Origin: Planctomycetota bacterium | GTDB lineage: Bacteria > Planctomycetota > Phycisphaerae > Sedimentisphaerales > Anaerobacaceae | Direction: 5' to 3' | NCBI GenBank assembly: GCA_023139715.1 | Contig: JAGLNB010000107.1 | Span: 1-9,890 of the forward strand | Length of the DNA: 9,890 bases | Shown: positions 1 to 6,490 of the stretch, in pieces | How positions within the stretch are numbered: the first letter of the stretch is position 1 | Layout of the letters: every line of letters starts with the position of its first letter | Position numbers and translations under genes: made by a program | Notes under the pieces: generated by a model | The model's database searches: none | What the model was told of the DNA's origin: nothing | What the model saw: only the letters and a program-made list of their open reading frames with translations

Positions 1-496
1 GAGTTTCTATTAAACATTCAGCTTGTCCAATATTAGCATCTGAAACAAATTTTATATCAGGAGACATTTCAGCATTGTTATCCCGTTGAATTTTTTGATA
101 CTCAGTGAGGTCTTCGGGATTTAGATGTACGACAATATCATTTTGTACAGTGGCATTGCTGAGTGCTTTTTTAATTATAGACTCGATTTCATAGTCTTTA
201 TCCTGAACTTTTTGTGATAGTATTTTCCTGGCGATTTCAACTGCCAGTTTTGCGATTCCCTCGCTGTGTTCGGCTGATGCTTTATCGTGAAGTTTTTTGA
301 GATTTCCACATACCGTTTTAATTGTATTGCACGTTCTTGAAAAACAATCCTTTTGATGCTCTATGTCTTGCATCATGGATTCAGTTCCGTTATTTTTGAA
401 ATCATCATTTTTTTTAGATGAATCTACAGTATTGTTTCTGCTGTCATCCAGAATTTTTACAAATGCAATCGGATTTTCAAGTTGTATCGTAACCAT
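1..496 (-). CDS. fliH: FliH, flagellar export ATPase regulator (partial, C-terminus beyond left edge)
   Basis: An open minus-strand frame runs from an ATG at 496 to the left edge without a stop; 165 residues are visible. FliH binds the export ATPase FliI and the C-ring and helps dock FliI at the export gate in the cytoplasm. The visible protein has a polar, poorly conserved N-terminal half (about residues 1-75), then a segment reading IAKLAVEIARKILSQKV, then VVHLNPEDLTEYQKI and, near the edge, DIKFVSDANIGQAECLIET. The order helix, V.LNPEDL, then I..G.C.IET is the signature of the FliH/YscL C-terminal domain. The start lies 9 bases after the fliG stop, so translation is probably coupled; no strong Shine-Dalgarno is visible. 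It is the last visible gene of the flgB operon, and fliI would be expected next beyond the edge (inference). The family is secure; only the far C-terminus is missing. Confidence 0.9.
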   Translation of the reverse strand, partial: MVTIQLENPIAFVKILDDSRNNTVDSSKKNDDFKNNGTESMMQDIEHQKDCFSRTCNTIKTVCGNLKKLHDKASAEHSEGIAKLAVEIARKILSQKVQDKDYEIESIIKKALSNATVQNDIVVHLNPEDLTEYQKIQRDNNAEMSPDIKFVSDANIGQAECLIET

Positions 497-505
497 TTGC
501 CAATC

Positions 506-1498
506 TTATTTTCGTTGCACAAATCTTAACTCATCTTTTTCGTTTGCCTCTCGAAGTGGGTTTACCACTTCTTCTCTGGCTTTAAGGATTTCTGCTTCCA
601 GAGGTTCCTGCATTAAGGACATTTCTTCTTCAAGAGTTGCAGCGGCACGCTCGGATATATTTGAGCGGATTTTTTGTGCTGTTTCTTCATCTGCTCCGAA
701 AAGTGCCAATGCCAAAGTAGCCGATTCCACTGAACGCAGAGCTTCCTGCAGCGAACGGTCGGCTATTGATGTAATATCTTCCCATGCTACCATCAAATGC
801 TTTATCATTTCGGAAGTTTTTTTATCCTGTTTTTTGATTTCATCGAGCATTTGTGTTCTGAGATTTTTTTCCAGCCCGCTCAACATCACAGCCAGTTTTC
901 GCAGGCTTTGTTCTTGTTTGACTGGCAGCGTTTCACCTTTGAAGGCTTTGAGCCGCTGGCAAACTGTAGTTGCTATTCGGTGTTTTACTTCCTGGCCGAG
1001 TGTGCCGATACTCGTCATTTTGCAGACGGCTTCAAGACGGCTTTTTTCGCCCAGTAAAGACAACACATCCTGGCTTTTTTGAGGGTCAAGTTCCGAAAGT
1101 ACCACAGCGATTGTTTGTTTATGCTCGCCTTCGAGTGCCAGAACAAGTTCATCAATACTGGCCGAACGAATTGCCATAAATGGATTTTTCTGCTCAGTAG
1201 CTTTTATGATTTGTGATTGAATCTGGCTGGCTTTATCCTGGCCGACAGCGTGGACAAGTGTTTCACTAAAAAAACTTTTTATGCCGAATGTTTTTGTTTG
1301 TGTACTTTGTAGCGATTCGCAGAATTCCCGAGCGATATTTATATTGTTTTTATTGTTTTGTTCGTTTGATGTGTCCAATTGTGCCAACTCTGTTCCAATA
1401 TCCCGAATTTCTTCCGGCGGCAGACCTTTCAGGAGTTCGGCAGCGGTTACTGCATCCAGGCTCATCAGCAACATAGCAGCTTTTTGTTTACCAGTCAT
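506..1498 (-). CDS. fliG: FliG, flagellar motor switch protein (rotor torque subunit)
   Basis: At 330 residues this matches the usual FliG length (331 in E. coli). FliG forms the upper C-ring, binds the FliF C-terminus with its N-domain and meets the MotA stator with its C-domain. Visible landmarks are the N-terminal MTGKQKAAMLLMSL..A..LLKGLPPEEI region, the middle-domain motif EHKQTIAVVLSELDPQKS (residues 125-142; the family norm is EHPQ), the linker segment ending LMVAWEDI (about 235-242; usually F.FEDI), and the torque region DRSLQEAL ... LALALFGADEE ... ISERAAATLEEEM (247-293). Two of the five torque charges known from E. coli are altered: Lys264 aligns with Phe267 and Arg297 with Glu301, while Arg284, Glu291 and Glu292 keep the others. 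The ATG at 1498 has a purine-rich GAGAGAAG about ten bases upstream. It lies 56 bases after fliF and 9 before fliH, in the flgB operon. Confidence 0.96.
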   Translation of the reverse strand: MTGKQKAAMLLMSLDAVTAAELLKGLPPEEIRDIGTELAQLDTSNEQNNKNNINIAREFCESLQSTQTKTFGIKSFFSETLVHAVGQDKASQIQSQIIKATEQKNPFMAIRSASIDELVLALEGEHKQTIAVVLSELDPQKSQDVLSLLGEKSRLEAVCKMTSIGTLGQEVKHRIATTVCQRLKAFKGETLPVKQEQSLRKLAVMLSGLEKNLRTQMLDEIKKQDKKTSEMIKHLMVAWEDITSIADRSLQEALRSVESATLALALFGADEETAQKIRSNISERAAATLEEEMSLMQEPLEAEILKAREEVVNPLREANEKDELRFVQRK

Positions 1499-1554
1499 TT
1501 TGTTTTTACTTCTCTCTTTAAGTTCTTAGTTGTTATTCAATATTTGATATTAGC

Positions 1555-3066
1555 TCAGCGTCCCTCTTCTATCCAGCTGGAGAACAATTGTTTCACTTGG
1601 TCGGGATTGTTTTGCAGAGCATTGGCTATTTGTTTTCTCAATACTAACGGCTCAGAGTTGTTAACTGTTGCAGGCAAAAGACCATTTGCGGCGGTTGAGC
1701 CGGCCAGTTGCTCTGTTTCATTGGTATCAGTTTTTTTCTTTGCACCGCTGAAAATGCGAAGAGCTCCAAATGCACAAATTGCCATTAATCCGAGAGATGC
1801 CTGACGAGCAATGGCCGTATATTTAGGCCAGTCGGATTGTTTTTCATCAATTAATAATGCAAGTGGCTTATGGAATTTAGTGTGTACTACTTTAAGCGAA
1901 TCTGTTTCTTTTAAGCCGAGTGCATTTCTGATAATTTCCTCTACGTCAGCCAGTTGCATTATCATAGGAGTTTTGTTTTCAGCTGTTGCCCCATTTGCGT
2001 CTGCCGAAGAGAGGTCTACAAAAGCTGCGACAGATAAAGATTTTATTTCGCCGGGCAATTCAACTTTTTGCTCAACAGTTTTACCTACCACGTATTCAGT
2101 AACAATTGTTTCATTTTTCTTTGAGCCGCCCGAAGCAGGTGATTTTCCATCGGTTGATGCATTGCCGTTTTTAATTTCGGAATTACTTTGTATTTCTTCT
2201 TTTGTAGCAACTTTTTTACTTGGGTCATAGGTTTCTGTAACCATATTGATACTTGTCATATCAATATCAGCACTGACTTTTACCGTTGCTCTGCCTGGTC
2301 CTAAGACCGATGCGAGCATATCTTCGACCTTGCGTGCCAAGCTGAGTTCGACTCGTTCCTTGTAATCAGCAACTGTTCCAGCTCCACTTGCTACGCTTTG
2401 GTCGGATTCGCCGGAAAGCAGTCGTCCCTGGCTATCTATTACAGTTACCTTTTCTGCTTTTAATCCCTCAACACTCCCTGATATTAAATGGGTAATTGCC
2501 GCTATATTCGATGCGCTTAATCGGTAGCCGGGTTTTAGTTTAAGAACAATCGAAGCGGTACTATTATCTTGTTGGGATGCAAAGAGCCTTTTTTCGCTGT
2601 TGACTATGTGAACTCGTGCATGAACTACGCCGTCTATTATTTTGATACTCTTGGCTAGTTCCTCTTGCAACGCTCGTTTGAGATTTACGCTTTGAACAAA
2701 TGGACTTATGCCGATTTTTTCATTATCAAATATTTTATAGCCGCCCTCGGAACCGATTGGCAAACCATTTTTGGCCATATCCAATCGAAGCTGATAAACC
2801 TGTTCTTTGGGAACATAAACATCCGTTCCGCCGTTTCGCAATTCATAGGGGATGTCTTTTTCACTAATTTTTTCCGTGATTTTGGATGCTTCTTCGGGTG
2901 CCAAATCCTGATATAGCATTCTCATATCTGGAATTGCTGCCCAGTGAAAAAGCATTGCGACTACAGCGACTAATGTCAAGCCGACAGCTATCAATAACGC
3001 TCGCTGCACAACGCTCACATTTTGCCAAATTATTAATACTTTCTGAAGAAAATTCATTTTTGTCAT
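1555..3066 (-). CDS. fliF: FliF, flagellar MS-ring protein
   Basis: FliF oligomerises in the inner membrane as the MS ring, the platform for the rod, the C-ring and the export gate. At 503 residues it is slightly shorter than most homologues (about 520-570). Two membrane segments are visible at the expected places: residues about 23-43 (ALLIAVGLTLVAVVAMLF) and about 421-439 (RQASLGLMAICAFGALRIF). Between them lie the ring-building motifs, including YELRNGGTDVYVPKEQVYQLRLDMA (about 74-98), GLPIGSEGGYKIFD, and SVNLKRALQEELAKSI followed by ARVHIV. A variable Ser/Gly/Lys-rich loop (about 295-320) precedes the second half of the periplasmic domain. The last 28 residues (LRKQIANALQNNPDQVKQLF ... 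WIEEGR) are the helix bundle that binds FliG. The ATG at 3066 is used; a second ATG three codons on (3057) is also possible, and neither has a strong Shine-Dalgarno. It follows fliE by 35 bases. Confidence 0.97.
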   Translation of the reverse strand: MTKMNFLQKVLIIWQNVSVVQRALLIAVGLTLVAVVAMLFHWAAIPDMRMLYQDLAPEEASKITEKISEKDIPYELRNGGTDVYVPKEQVYQLRLDMAKNGLPIGSEGGYKIFDNEKIGISPFVQSVNLKRALQEELAKSIKIIDGVVHARVHIVNSEKRLFASQQDNSTASIVLKLKPGYRLSASNIAAITHLISGSVEGLKAEKVTVIDSQGRLLSGESDQSVASGAGTVADYKERVELSLARKVEDMLASVLGPGRATVKVSADIDMTSINMVTETYDPSKKVATKEEIQSNSEIKNGNASTDGKSPASGGSKKNETIVTEYVVGKTVEQKVELPGEIKSLSVAAFVDLSSADANGATAENKTPMIMQLADVEEIIRNALGLKETDSLKVVHTKFHKPLALLIDEKQSDWPKYTAIARQASLGLMAICAFGALRIFSGAKKKTDTNETEQLAGSTAANGLLPATVNNSEPLVLRKQIANALQNNPDQVKQLFSSWIEEGR

Positions 3067-3101
3067 ATCTGGCTTCGCGCTTCACCAGATGCGTCTCCCA
3101 A

Positions 3102-3416
3102 TTACAACGGCATATTCATAGTTTGTTTGTAGGCCTCGATTAATTTGTTTCTAACTCCAACAAGGAGCTTAAAACTCATATCCGCTTTGGCAGCAGCGGC
3201 TACTACCGAAGTGATGTCATTATTTTGGCCAGTCAGTAAATCTTTCACGGACATATCCGATGTCTGCTGACTTTGGTCAACGCTGGATATGCTTTTCTCG
3301 AGAGCTTTTATGGTGTCGCTAAAACCATTTTGTTTGTTATCTGCTGCTCCGATTTGCTGCTGATTGGAACCGCTATTTGGTAATATTGAGCCGACATTAG
3401 CATTTAAGTTAATCAT
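3102..3416 (-). CDS. fliE: FliE, MS-ring/rod junction protein
   Basis: FliE is the small exported protein that joins the MS ring to the proximal rod. With the ATG at 3416 the product has 104 residues, the same as E. coli FliE. The first half is low in conservation and rich in Asn, Gln and Ser. The conserved C-terminal part reads VAAAAKADMSFKLLVGVRNK followed by LIEAYKQTMNMPL, matching the family pattern KA..SF.L...VRNKL..AY..IM.M. The frame is open upstream to a TTG at 3437, but that start has no Shine-Dalgarno, whereas the ATG at 3416 has AGGGA (3425-3429) eight bases before it, so I prefer 3416. The gene lies 45 bases after flgC and 35 before fliF. Its place between rod genes and fliF is the usual one. 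Confidence 0.93.
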   Translation of the reverse strand: MINLNANVGSILPNSGSNQQQIGAADNKQNGFSDTIKALEKSISSVDQSQQTSDMSVKDLLTGQNNDITSVVAAAAKADMSFKLLVGVRNKLIEAYKQTMNMPL

Positions 3417-3424
3417 TTTTTTAT

Positions 3425-3429
3425 TCCCT
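3425..3429 (-). promoter_or_regulatory. Ribosome binding site deciding the fliE start
   Basis: The minus strand reads AGGGA followed by eight A/T-rich bases and then the ATG at 3416. The only longer option, a TTG at 3437, lacks any such sequence, so this site favours the 104-residue FliE. Confidence 0.6.
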
Positions 3430-3461
3430 GTTTCCAAGCATTTATCTTAGTTATATTTTTA

Positions 3462-3866
3462 TTATTTTAGCAATTCGAGTGTAGTTTCCATCATTTGCTG
3501 ATATCGTTTTAAGATAGCAGCATTTGCCTGATACGCCCGCGTTGCTGTTTTCATATTTATCATCTCAATCGGAAGATTTACATTTGACATTTGTACTTGT
3601 CCATTTTCATCAGCTCTTGGATTGCCGGGGTCTAAAATAGTGGGCAATTCGCTCATATCTTCTACGATTTCTTCCAGCTTTACTCCGCTGATGACATTTT
3701 CGGAATCTGCTTTGAGTATTGCTTCGCATCTGCGATAGGGTTGGCCCTTGCTGTCTATCGAGCGGGCATTGGCAACATTCGATGAAATTATTTCGAGCTG
3801 TTTGTTCTGCGCCCGCAATCCCGAAACAGCTATGTCTATAGGCCCGAATATATTATTTGCTTCCAT
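3462..3866 (-). CDS. flgC: FlgC, proximal rod protein
   Basis: FlgC is an axial protein of the flagellar proximal rod, exported through the flagellar gate without a cleaved signal. Starting at 3866 it has 134 residues, equal to E. coli FlgC, and begins MEANNIFGPIDIAVSGLRAQ, which lines up with the family N-terminus (NIF.IA.SGL.AQ). It continues with the rod motif IISSNVANA (usually SSN.AN..T), the FlgC-specific segment DSKGQPYRR, then ILDPGNPRADENGQVQMSNV and the C-terminal coiled region MINMKTATRAYQANAAILKR. These are the hallmark features of FlgC rather than FlgB, FlgF or FlgG. An in-frame ATG at 3890, ten bases after the flgB stop, would add eight residues (MENEKVKE) but has no Shine-Dalgarno, while 3866 has AAGG at 3875-3878 with an eight-base spacer. 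Either start gives the same core protein. Confidence 0.94.
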   Translation of the reverse strand: MEANNIFGPIDIAVSGLRAQNKQLEIISSNVANARSIDSKGQPYRRCEAILKADSENVISGVKLEEIVEDMSELPTILDPGNPRADENGQVQMSNVNLPIEMINMKTATRAYQANAAILKRYQQMMETTLELLK

Positions 3867-3874
3867 TTCTTTTA

Positions 3875-3878
3875 CCTT
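3875..3878 (-). promoter_or_regulatory. Ribosome binding site favouring the inner flgC start
   Basis: The minus strand has AAGG eight bases before the ATG at 3866. The outer ATG at 3890 is preceded by CGCGTAGTAC, which has no Shine-Dalgarno character. With the FlgC length match this favours the inner start. Confidence 0.5.
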
Positions 3879-3900
3879 TTCATTTTCCATGTACTACGCG

Positions 3901-4260
3901 CTATTTTACATTTATCGCCAAATCCATTTGGCTGTACTTTTTGTTGATTAGCCGAATGTAGGTTTTGTAGCGAAGGCTATTTTTGACCATTTCACCGACT
4001 TCAGCTTCGAGATTAACATCATTGCCATTTGAATTTAGCGGTGTTAGTTTTGGATTATGTATTTCCGGCTTGATTTCGTTTATGTCAACATCGCCAGGGG
4101 AATTAAGAGCTTTTTTGAGTAATTCGTCAAATTTTACGTCAACTCTGCGATATCCGGGCGTTTCGAGATTGGCGATATTGCTCGATATAGCGGTTTGACG
4201 CATATTTTCCGCTTTTAAGCCGGCCTCGAGAAAATCTATTATGCTATTTATTTTAGACAT
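3901..4260 (-). CDS. flgB: FlgB, proximal rod protein
   Basis: FlgB is the rod subunit closest to FliE and the first gene of this operon. The product has 119 residues, a little shorter than E. coli FlgB (138). The N-terminal helix ends in the rod signature AISSNIANLETPGYRRVDVKF (the family has SSN.AN..TPGY....), residues about 24-44. A short variable middle with many Asp, Asn and Pro follows. The C-terminal motif GNDVNLEAEVGEMVKNSLRY then YKTYIRLINKKYSQMDLAI (about 78-116) matches the typical GN.V.LE.E......N.L.Y. The ATG at 4260 has GGGAG about eleven bases upstream. A near-perfect sigma-54 element begins 61 bases ahead of the start. Five further flagellar genes follow on the same strand with gaps of 9-56 bases. 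Confidence 0.95.
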   Translation of the reverse strand: MSKINSIIDFLEAGLKAENMRQTAISSNIANLETPGYRRVDVKFDELLKKALNSPGDVDINEIKPEIHNPKLTPLNSNGNDVNLEAEVGEMVKNSLRYKTYIRLINKKYSQMDLAINVK

Positions 4261-4320
4261 TTTGGGTTCTGCTCCCGAAATTTTCGATACAAAATTTACC
4301 CATTTATTGTTGGAACAGCC

Positions 4321-4335
4321 GCAATAATCGTGCCA
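4321..4335 (-). promoter_or_regulatory. Sigma-54 (RpoN) promoter of the flgB-fliH operon
   Basis: The minus strand reads TGGCACGATTATTGC, which matches the sigma-54 consensus TGGCACG-N4-TTGC at every defined base, with the strict ten-base gap between the -24 GG and -12 GC. Transcription would start near 4309, giving a leader of about 50 bases before flgB. Sigma-54 control of rod, basal-body and hook genes is established in several flagellated groups and needs an AAA+ activator, which is not in this window. Confidence 0.88.
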
Positions 4336-4346
4336 GATATTTAAAG

Positions 4347-4387
4347 TTGGTGTTTATTGGTTAAAAAACGCTAAAATTTGGTTAGAA
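4347..4387. repeat. Helically phased TTGGT direct repeats upstream of the flgB promoter
   Basis: TTGGT occurs on the plus strand at 4347, 4357 and 4378. The last two copies extend to TTGGTTARAA. Spacings are 10 and 21 bases, about one and two helical turns, so all copies lie on one face of the DNA. The array begins 12 bases upstream of the sigma-54 -24 element, where an activator or architectural protein could bind (inference). Confidence 0.35.
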
Positions 4388-4406
4388 ACAGCAAAATTGA
4401 GATAAT
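4378..4406 (+). promoter_or_regulatory. Possible housekeeping promoter with extended -10, reading rightward
   Basis: A -10-like GATAAT (4401-4406) is directly preceded by TGA, giving the extended -10 form TGN. A weak -35, TTGGTT (4378-4383), lies 17 bases upstream. Initiation near 4412 would fall on the first base of the stem of the hairpin at 4412-4455. The -35 is poor and overlaps one of the phased TTGGT repeats, so this is only a candidate. Confidence 0.3.
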
Positions 4407-4411
4407 TGTGT

Positions 4412-4465
4412 GTCCTGATGGCATAAATAGCGTCAGTATTCTATACAATCAGGACTGTTTTTTTT
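4412..4465 (+). ncRNA. Candidate small RNA: single hairpin plus T8 tract
   Basis: GTCCTGAT (4412-4419) and ATCAGGAC (4448-4455) form a perfect eight-pair stem around a loop of 28 bases. Two bases later comes a run of eight T (4458-4465), the layout of an intrinsic terminator on the plus strand. No protein-coding frame ends just before it on that strand. A candidate extended -10 promoter ends six bases upstream, so the whole could be a tiny transcription unit of about 54 bases. Alternatively it may only insulate the region from antisense transcripts. No known RNA family is recognised. Confidence 0.28.
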
Positions 4466-4522
4466 ACATTTTAATTTTACAGTTGCTGCCTTTGGAGAGC
4501 TTTTGGTCAAAATCGTTTTTAT

Positions 4523-4586
4523 TTGCCGTAAAACCCAAAAAACGGCAATTATTTCCCGGTAAATAGGTAGTTTTTGCCGTTTTTTT
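4523..4586 (+). terminator. Terminator-like stem with a competing alternative hairpin
   Basis: AAAAAACGGCAA (4537-4548) pairs perfectly over 12 bases with TTGCCGTTTTTT (4574-4585), and the right arm ends in T7 (4580-4586). Because the stem starts with A and ends with T it could act in both directions. The inner ACGGCAA (4542-4548) can instead pair with an earlier TTGCCGT (4523-4529). The loop holds a further small stem, TATTT/AAATA (4550-4565). Mutually exclusive pairing of three segments is the arrangement of an attenuator, but the fliK promoter lies downstream, so the job may be to stop read-through between the divergent units. Confidence 0.5.
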
Positions 4587-4645
4587 GGAGGCAAACAGGA
4601 TGGTATGATTTTATGTGTTGTTTTTGGGAACTTAACATCTTTTCC

Positions 4646-4677
4646 AGCAAGTAGTTATGGCTCGATTGCCATTTGCT
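4646..4677. promoter_or_regulatory. Imperfect palindrome just upstream of the fliK promoter
   Basis: ATGGC (4657-4661) and GCCAT (4668-4672) are inverted around six bases, and AGCAA (4646-4650) mirrors TTGCT (4673-4677) further out, with six extra bases in the left arm. The palindrome ends nine bases before the sigma-54-like element. It could be a regulator site, but no known operator is recognised. Confidence 0.25.
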
Positions 4678-4686
4678 GCCAAATTA

Positions 4687-4702
4687 TGGTATAGCGGTTG
4701 CT
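4687..4702 (+). promoter_or_regulatory. Sigma-54 (RpoN) promoter of fliK
   Basis: TGGTATAGCGGTTGCT has the invariant -24 GG and -12 GC ten bases apart and a perfect TTGCT block; the -24 half matches only TGG of TGGCACG. The start of transcription would be near 4713, giving a leader of about 23 bases. This places the fliK start codon after 4713 and argues against the longer frame that opens with TTG at 4673. Confidence 0.7.
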
Positions 4703-4735
4703 CATAGTAGAGCGTATTTTGTAGAGATTTTCTTT

Positions 4736-6391
4736 ATGAACGTAAATATGTCACTAAACAATATGTTTTCGATTATGCCGAAGTGCTCGAGCGATTTGCG
4801 GGCGGCTGGTTCAACGCAGTCGGAAAAGGCCGATAATAATATATTTGCAGCTGAGCAAAACGATTCTATAAATAACAAATCAAAGATTTTTGCCGCTGAA
4901 TTTGACAAAAAAACTTCTGTTAAAAGAGATTCCGAGAGTGAAAATAGCGGCAAAGCAGAGCCGAAAGAGCCAAAACAAGCATCCGATTTACCGAAAAATG
5001 AAAATACCGAAGAATGTCAAGCGGCTCAGGAGGCACCTTGCGAAGATGTGAGTAGTCAAGATGTTGCCCTCAAGGCCCAATGGCAGCAGGCGATAGCAGG
5101 AAATGCTGATGAATCCGGAAAAGCGGTTCCTGATTTAATGGCTGAAATTCAATCTCTTAATCAAAACCAAATCCAACCCAAAACCGAAAATTTAGTACCT
5201 GTAGAAGCCAAAATATCCACAATTGCAGCAGAATCAAGCGAAAAAAAGACCGTTGAATTAGAAATTGGTAGTGGCCAAACAGATACTAAATTGCCGGCTG
5301 ATTTGCATAGCGAGTTAATTGTAAATAATCAAGCCAAAGACGAATTGCCGGTTGATAAAATGGTTTTGCCTGATTCGGTTGGTGTTAAAGCGGAAGCTGT
5401 TGCCGCTGGCGAAAAATCTTTGTCGCAGATTATTACCAGTAATGAAAAAATAGTTGATAACAATAATTTAGAATTGCCAATGCCGGAAAAATCATCCGCT
5501 GAAGATGTTATAGGAAATGCGGCATTAAAAGATGTCGTTTCCGCTAAATTGCCCAATGAAAATCAGATGGCAGCGGAAGTTGATAAAGATAAAAATATAG
5601 ATGTTTCCAGTTTGGATTTGCAAAATGCGGTAAAGCAAAGCCCCAAAGAGCAGCCGGAAGTTGCTTCTACAGAACCTGTCGCTGCTGACAAATTAGATAT
5701 TGCTCAAACTCAAGCCCTCGGCAGTGAAACCAAGGATAGTGGAAATTCAATGCCTGGTAATAATTCTAATTCAAATGCAGAGCTGTTTGAACAGATGGTA
5801 TCTTCGACTTCTTTTAATGGCCAGCAATTGACTACAGAAAGTTCGTCCGATGTTTCTGCAAAAGATAGCAGTGATATTTTACCGAGAGATTTATCTTCTG
5901 TAGATGTCGGCAAGCAGATACAGGAATCTATTTATAGCTCTGTCAATAAAGGCGAAGACCAGATTGTGATTCGCTTAAATCCGTCGGAACTTGGCAGTGT
6001 TTGCATCAAATTGCAGTCGAATCAGCAGGAATTAACCGGTGTGTTGGAAGTTAGCAAGCTCGAAACTAAATACGAGATTGAAAAAGAATTGCCGCAGATA
6101 ATACAGGCACTTCAAAGCAGCGGTGTTCAAATAAAGCGGCTTGAGCTTATGCTTACTAATCAGGAGCAGTCGCTCGGCTACAAAGACAACCCATCCCTAT
6201 CAGCTAATGACAGCTCTGAGCAAAGCTCTGTATTTCAACAGAATGCTTCGGATGGACAAAATAGCGGTTTTGGGGGCAAGAACGGTAATAATAACCTTTC
6301 TAATCAATGGTTTAAAGGCGATGATAGTTATTACGAAAGCGACTATGGCTTGCAGCAGATTAGTGAGGAGTTTGTAGATATGTTAGTATAA
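4736..6391 (+). CDS. fliK: FliK-type flagellar hook-length control protein
   Basis: FliK is exported during hook growth, measures hook length and switches the export gate from rod/hook to filament substrates. The 551-residue product (E. coli has 375) has a long N-terminal part of about 390 residues that is acidic and rich in Ser, Asn, Gln, Lys and Ala with no globular signature, as expected for the stretched ruler. The C-terminal domain, about residues 392-475, holds QIVIRLNPSELGSVCIKLQ (LNPSELGS at 414-421), matching the Flg_hook pattern LNP.ELG.V.V.L. It continues with ELPQIIQALQSSGVQIKRLE. A Ser/Asn/Gly-rich tail of about 75 residues follows. The frame is open from a TTG at 4673, but that lies inside the promoter region, so the ATG at 4736 is chosen; its ribosome site is weak (GAG about ten bases upstream). 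No flgD or flgE follows, unlike many clusters. Confidence 0.88.
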   Translation: MNVNMSLNNMFSIMPKCSSDLRAAGSTQSEKADNNIFAAEQNDSINNKSKIFAAEFDKKTSVKRDSESENSGKAEPKEPKQASDLPKNENTEECQAAQEAPCEDVSSQDVALKAQWQQAIAGNADESGKAVPDLMAEIQSLNQNQIQPKTENLVPVEAKISTIAAESSEKKTVELEIGSGQTDTKLPADLHSELIVNNQAKDELPVDKMVLPDSVGVKAEAVAAGEKSLSQIITSNEKIVDNNNLELPMPEKSSAEDVIGNAALKDVVSAKLPNENQMAAEVDKDKNIDVSSLDLQNAVKQSPKEQPEVASTEPVAADKLDIAQTQALGSETKDSGNSMPGNNSNSNAELFEQMVSSTSFNGQQLTTESSSDVSAKDSSDILPRDLSSVDVGKQIQESIYSSVNKGEDQIVIRLNPSELGSVCIKLQSNQQELTGVLEVSKLETKYEIEKELPQIIQALQSSGVQIKRLELMLTNQEQSLGYKDNPSLSANDSSEQSSVFQQNASDGQNSGFGGKNGNNNLSNQWFKGDDSYYESDYGLQQISEEFVDMLV

Positions 6392-6490
6392 AAAGTTTGG
6401 CTGGTTTAGGCGGTCATCTTGTTTTTTTGCCGCAAATCTGAGTAAAATCCCTAAGGGAACCTCTAAAAATTCATTTTGGCGAACATGCGA

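Noticed and set aside
363..1082. A 239-residue plus-strand open frame
   Set aside because: It is antisense to fliH and fliG, which have clear family motifs. Its translation is Ser- and Phe-rich with no recognisable domain, typical of a shadow frame.
4378..4566. A 62-codon plus-strand frame in the divergent control region
   Set aside because: It opens with a TTG lacking a ribosome site and runs straight through two hairpins and a T8 tract. The translation has no known domain.
4673..4735. The upstream extension of the fliK frame to a TTG
   Set aside because: It contains the sigma-54-like element at 4687-4702, so the RNA would begin inside it. It adds 21 residues without family support, and there is no Shine-Dalgarno.
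6448..6458. Small palindrome TCCCTAAGGGA
   Set aside because: The arms meet at a single base, too tight to fold, and nothing around it suggests an operator.
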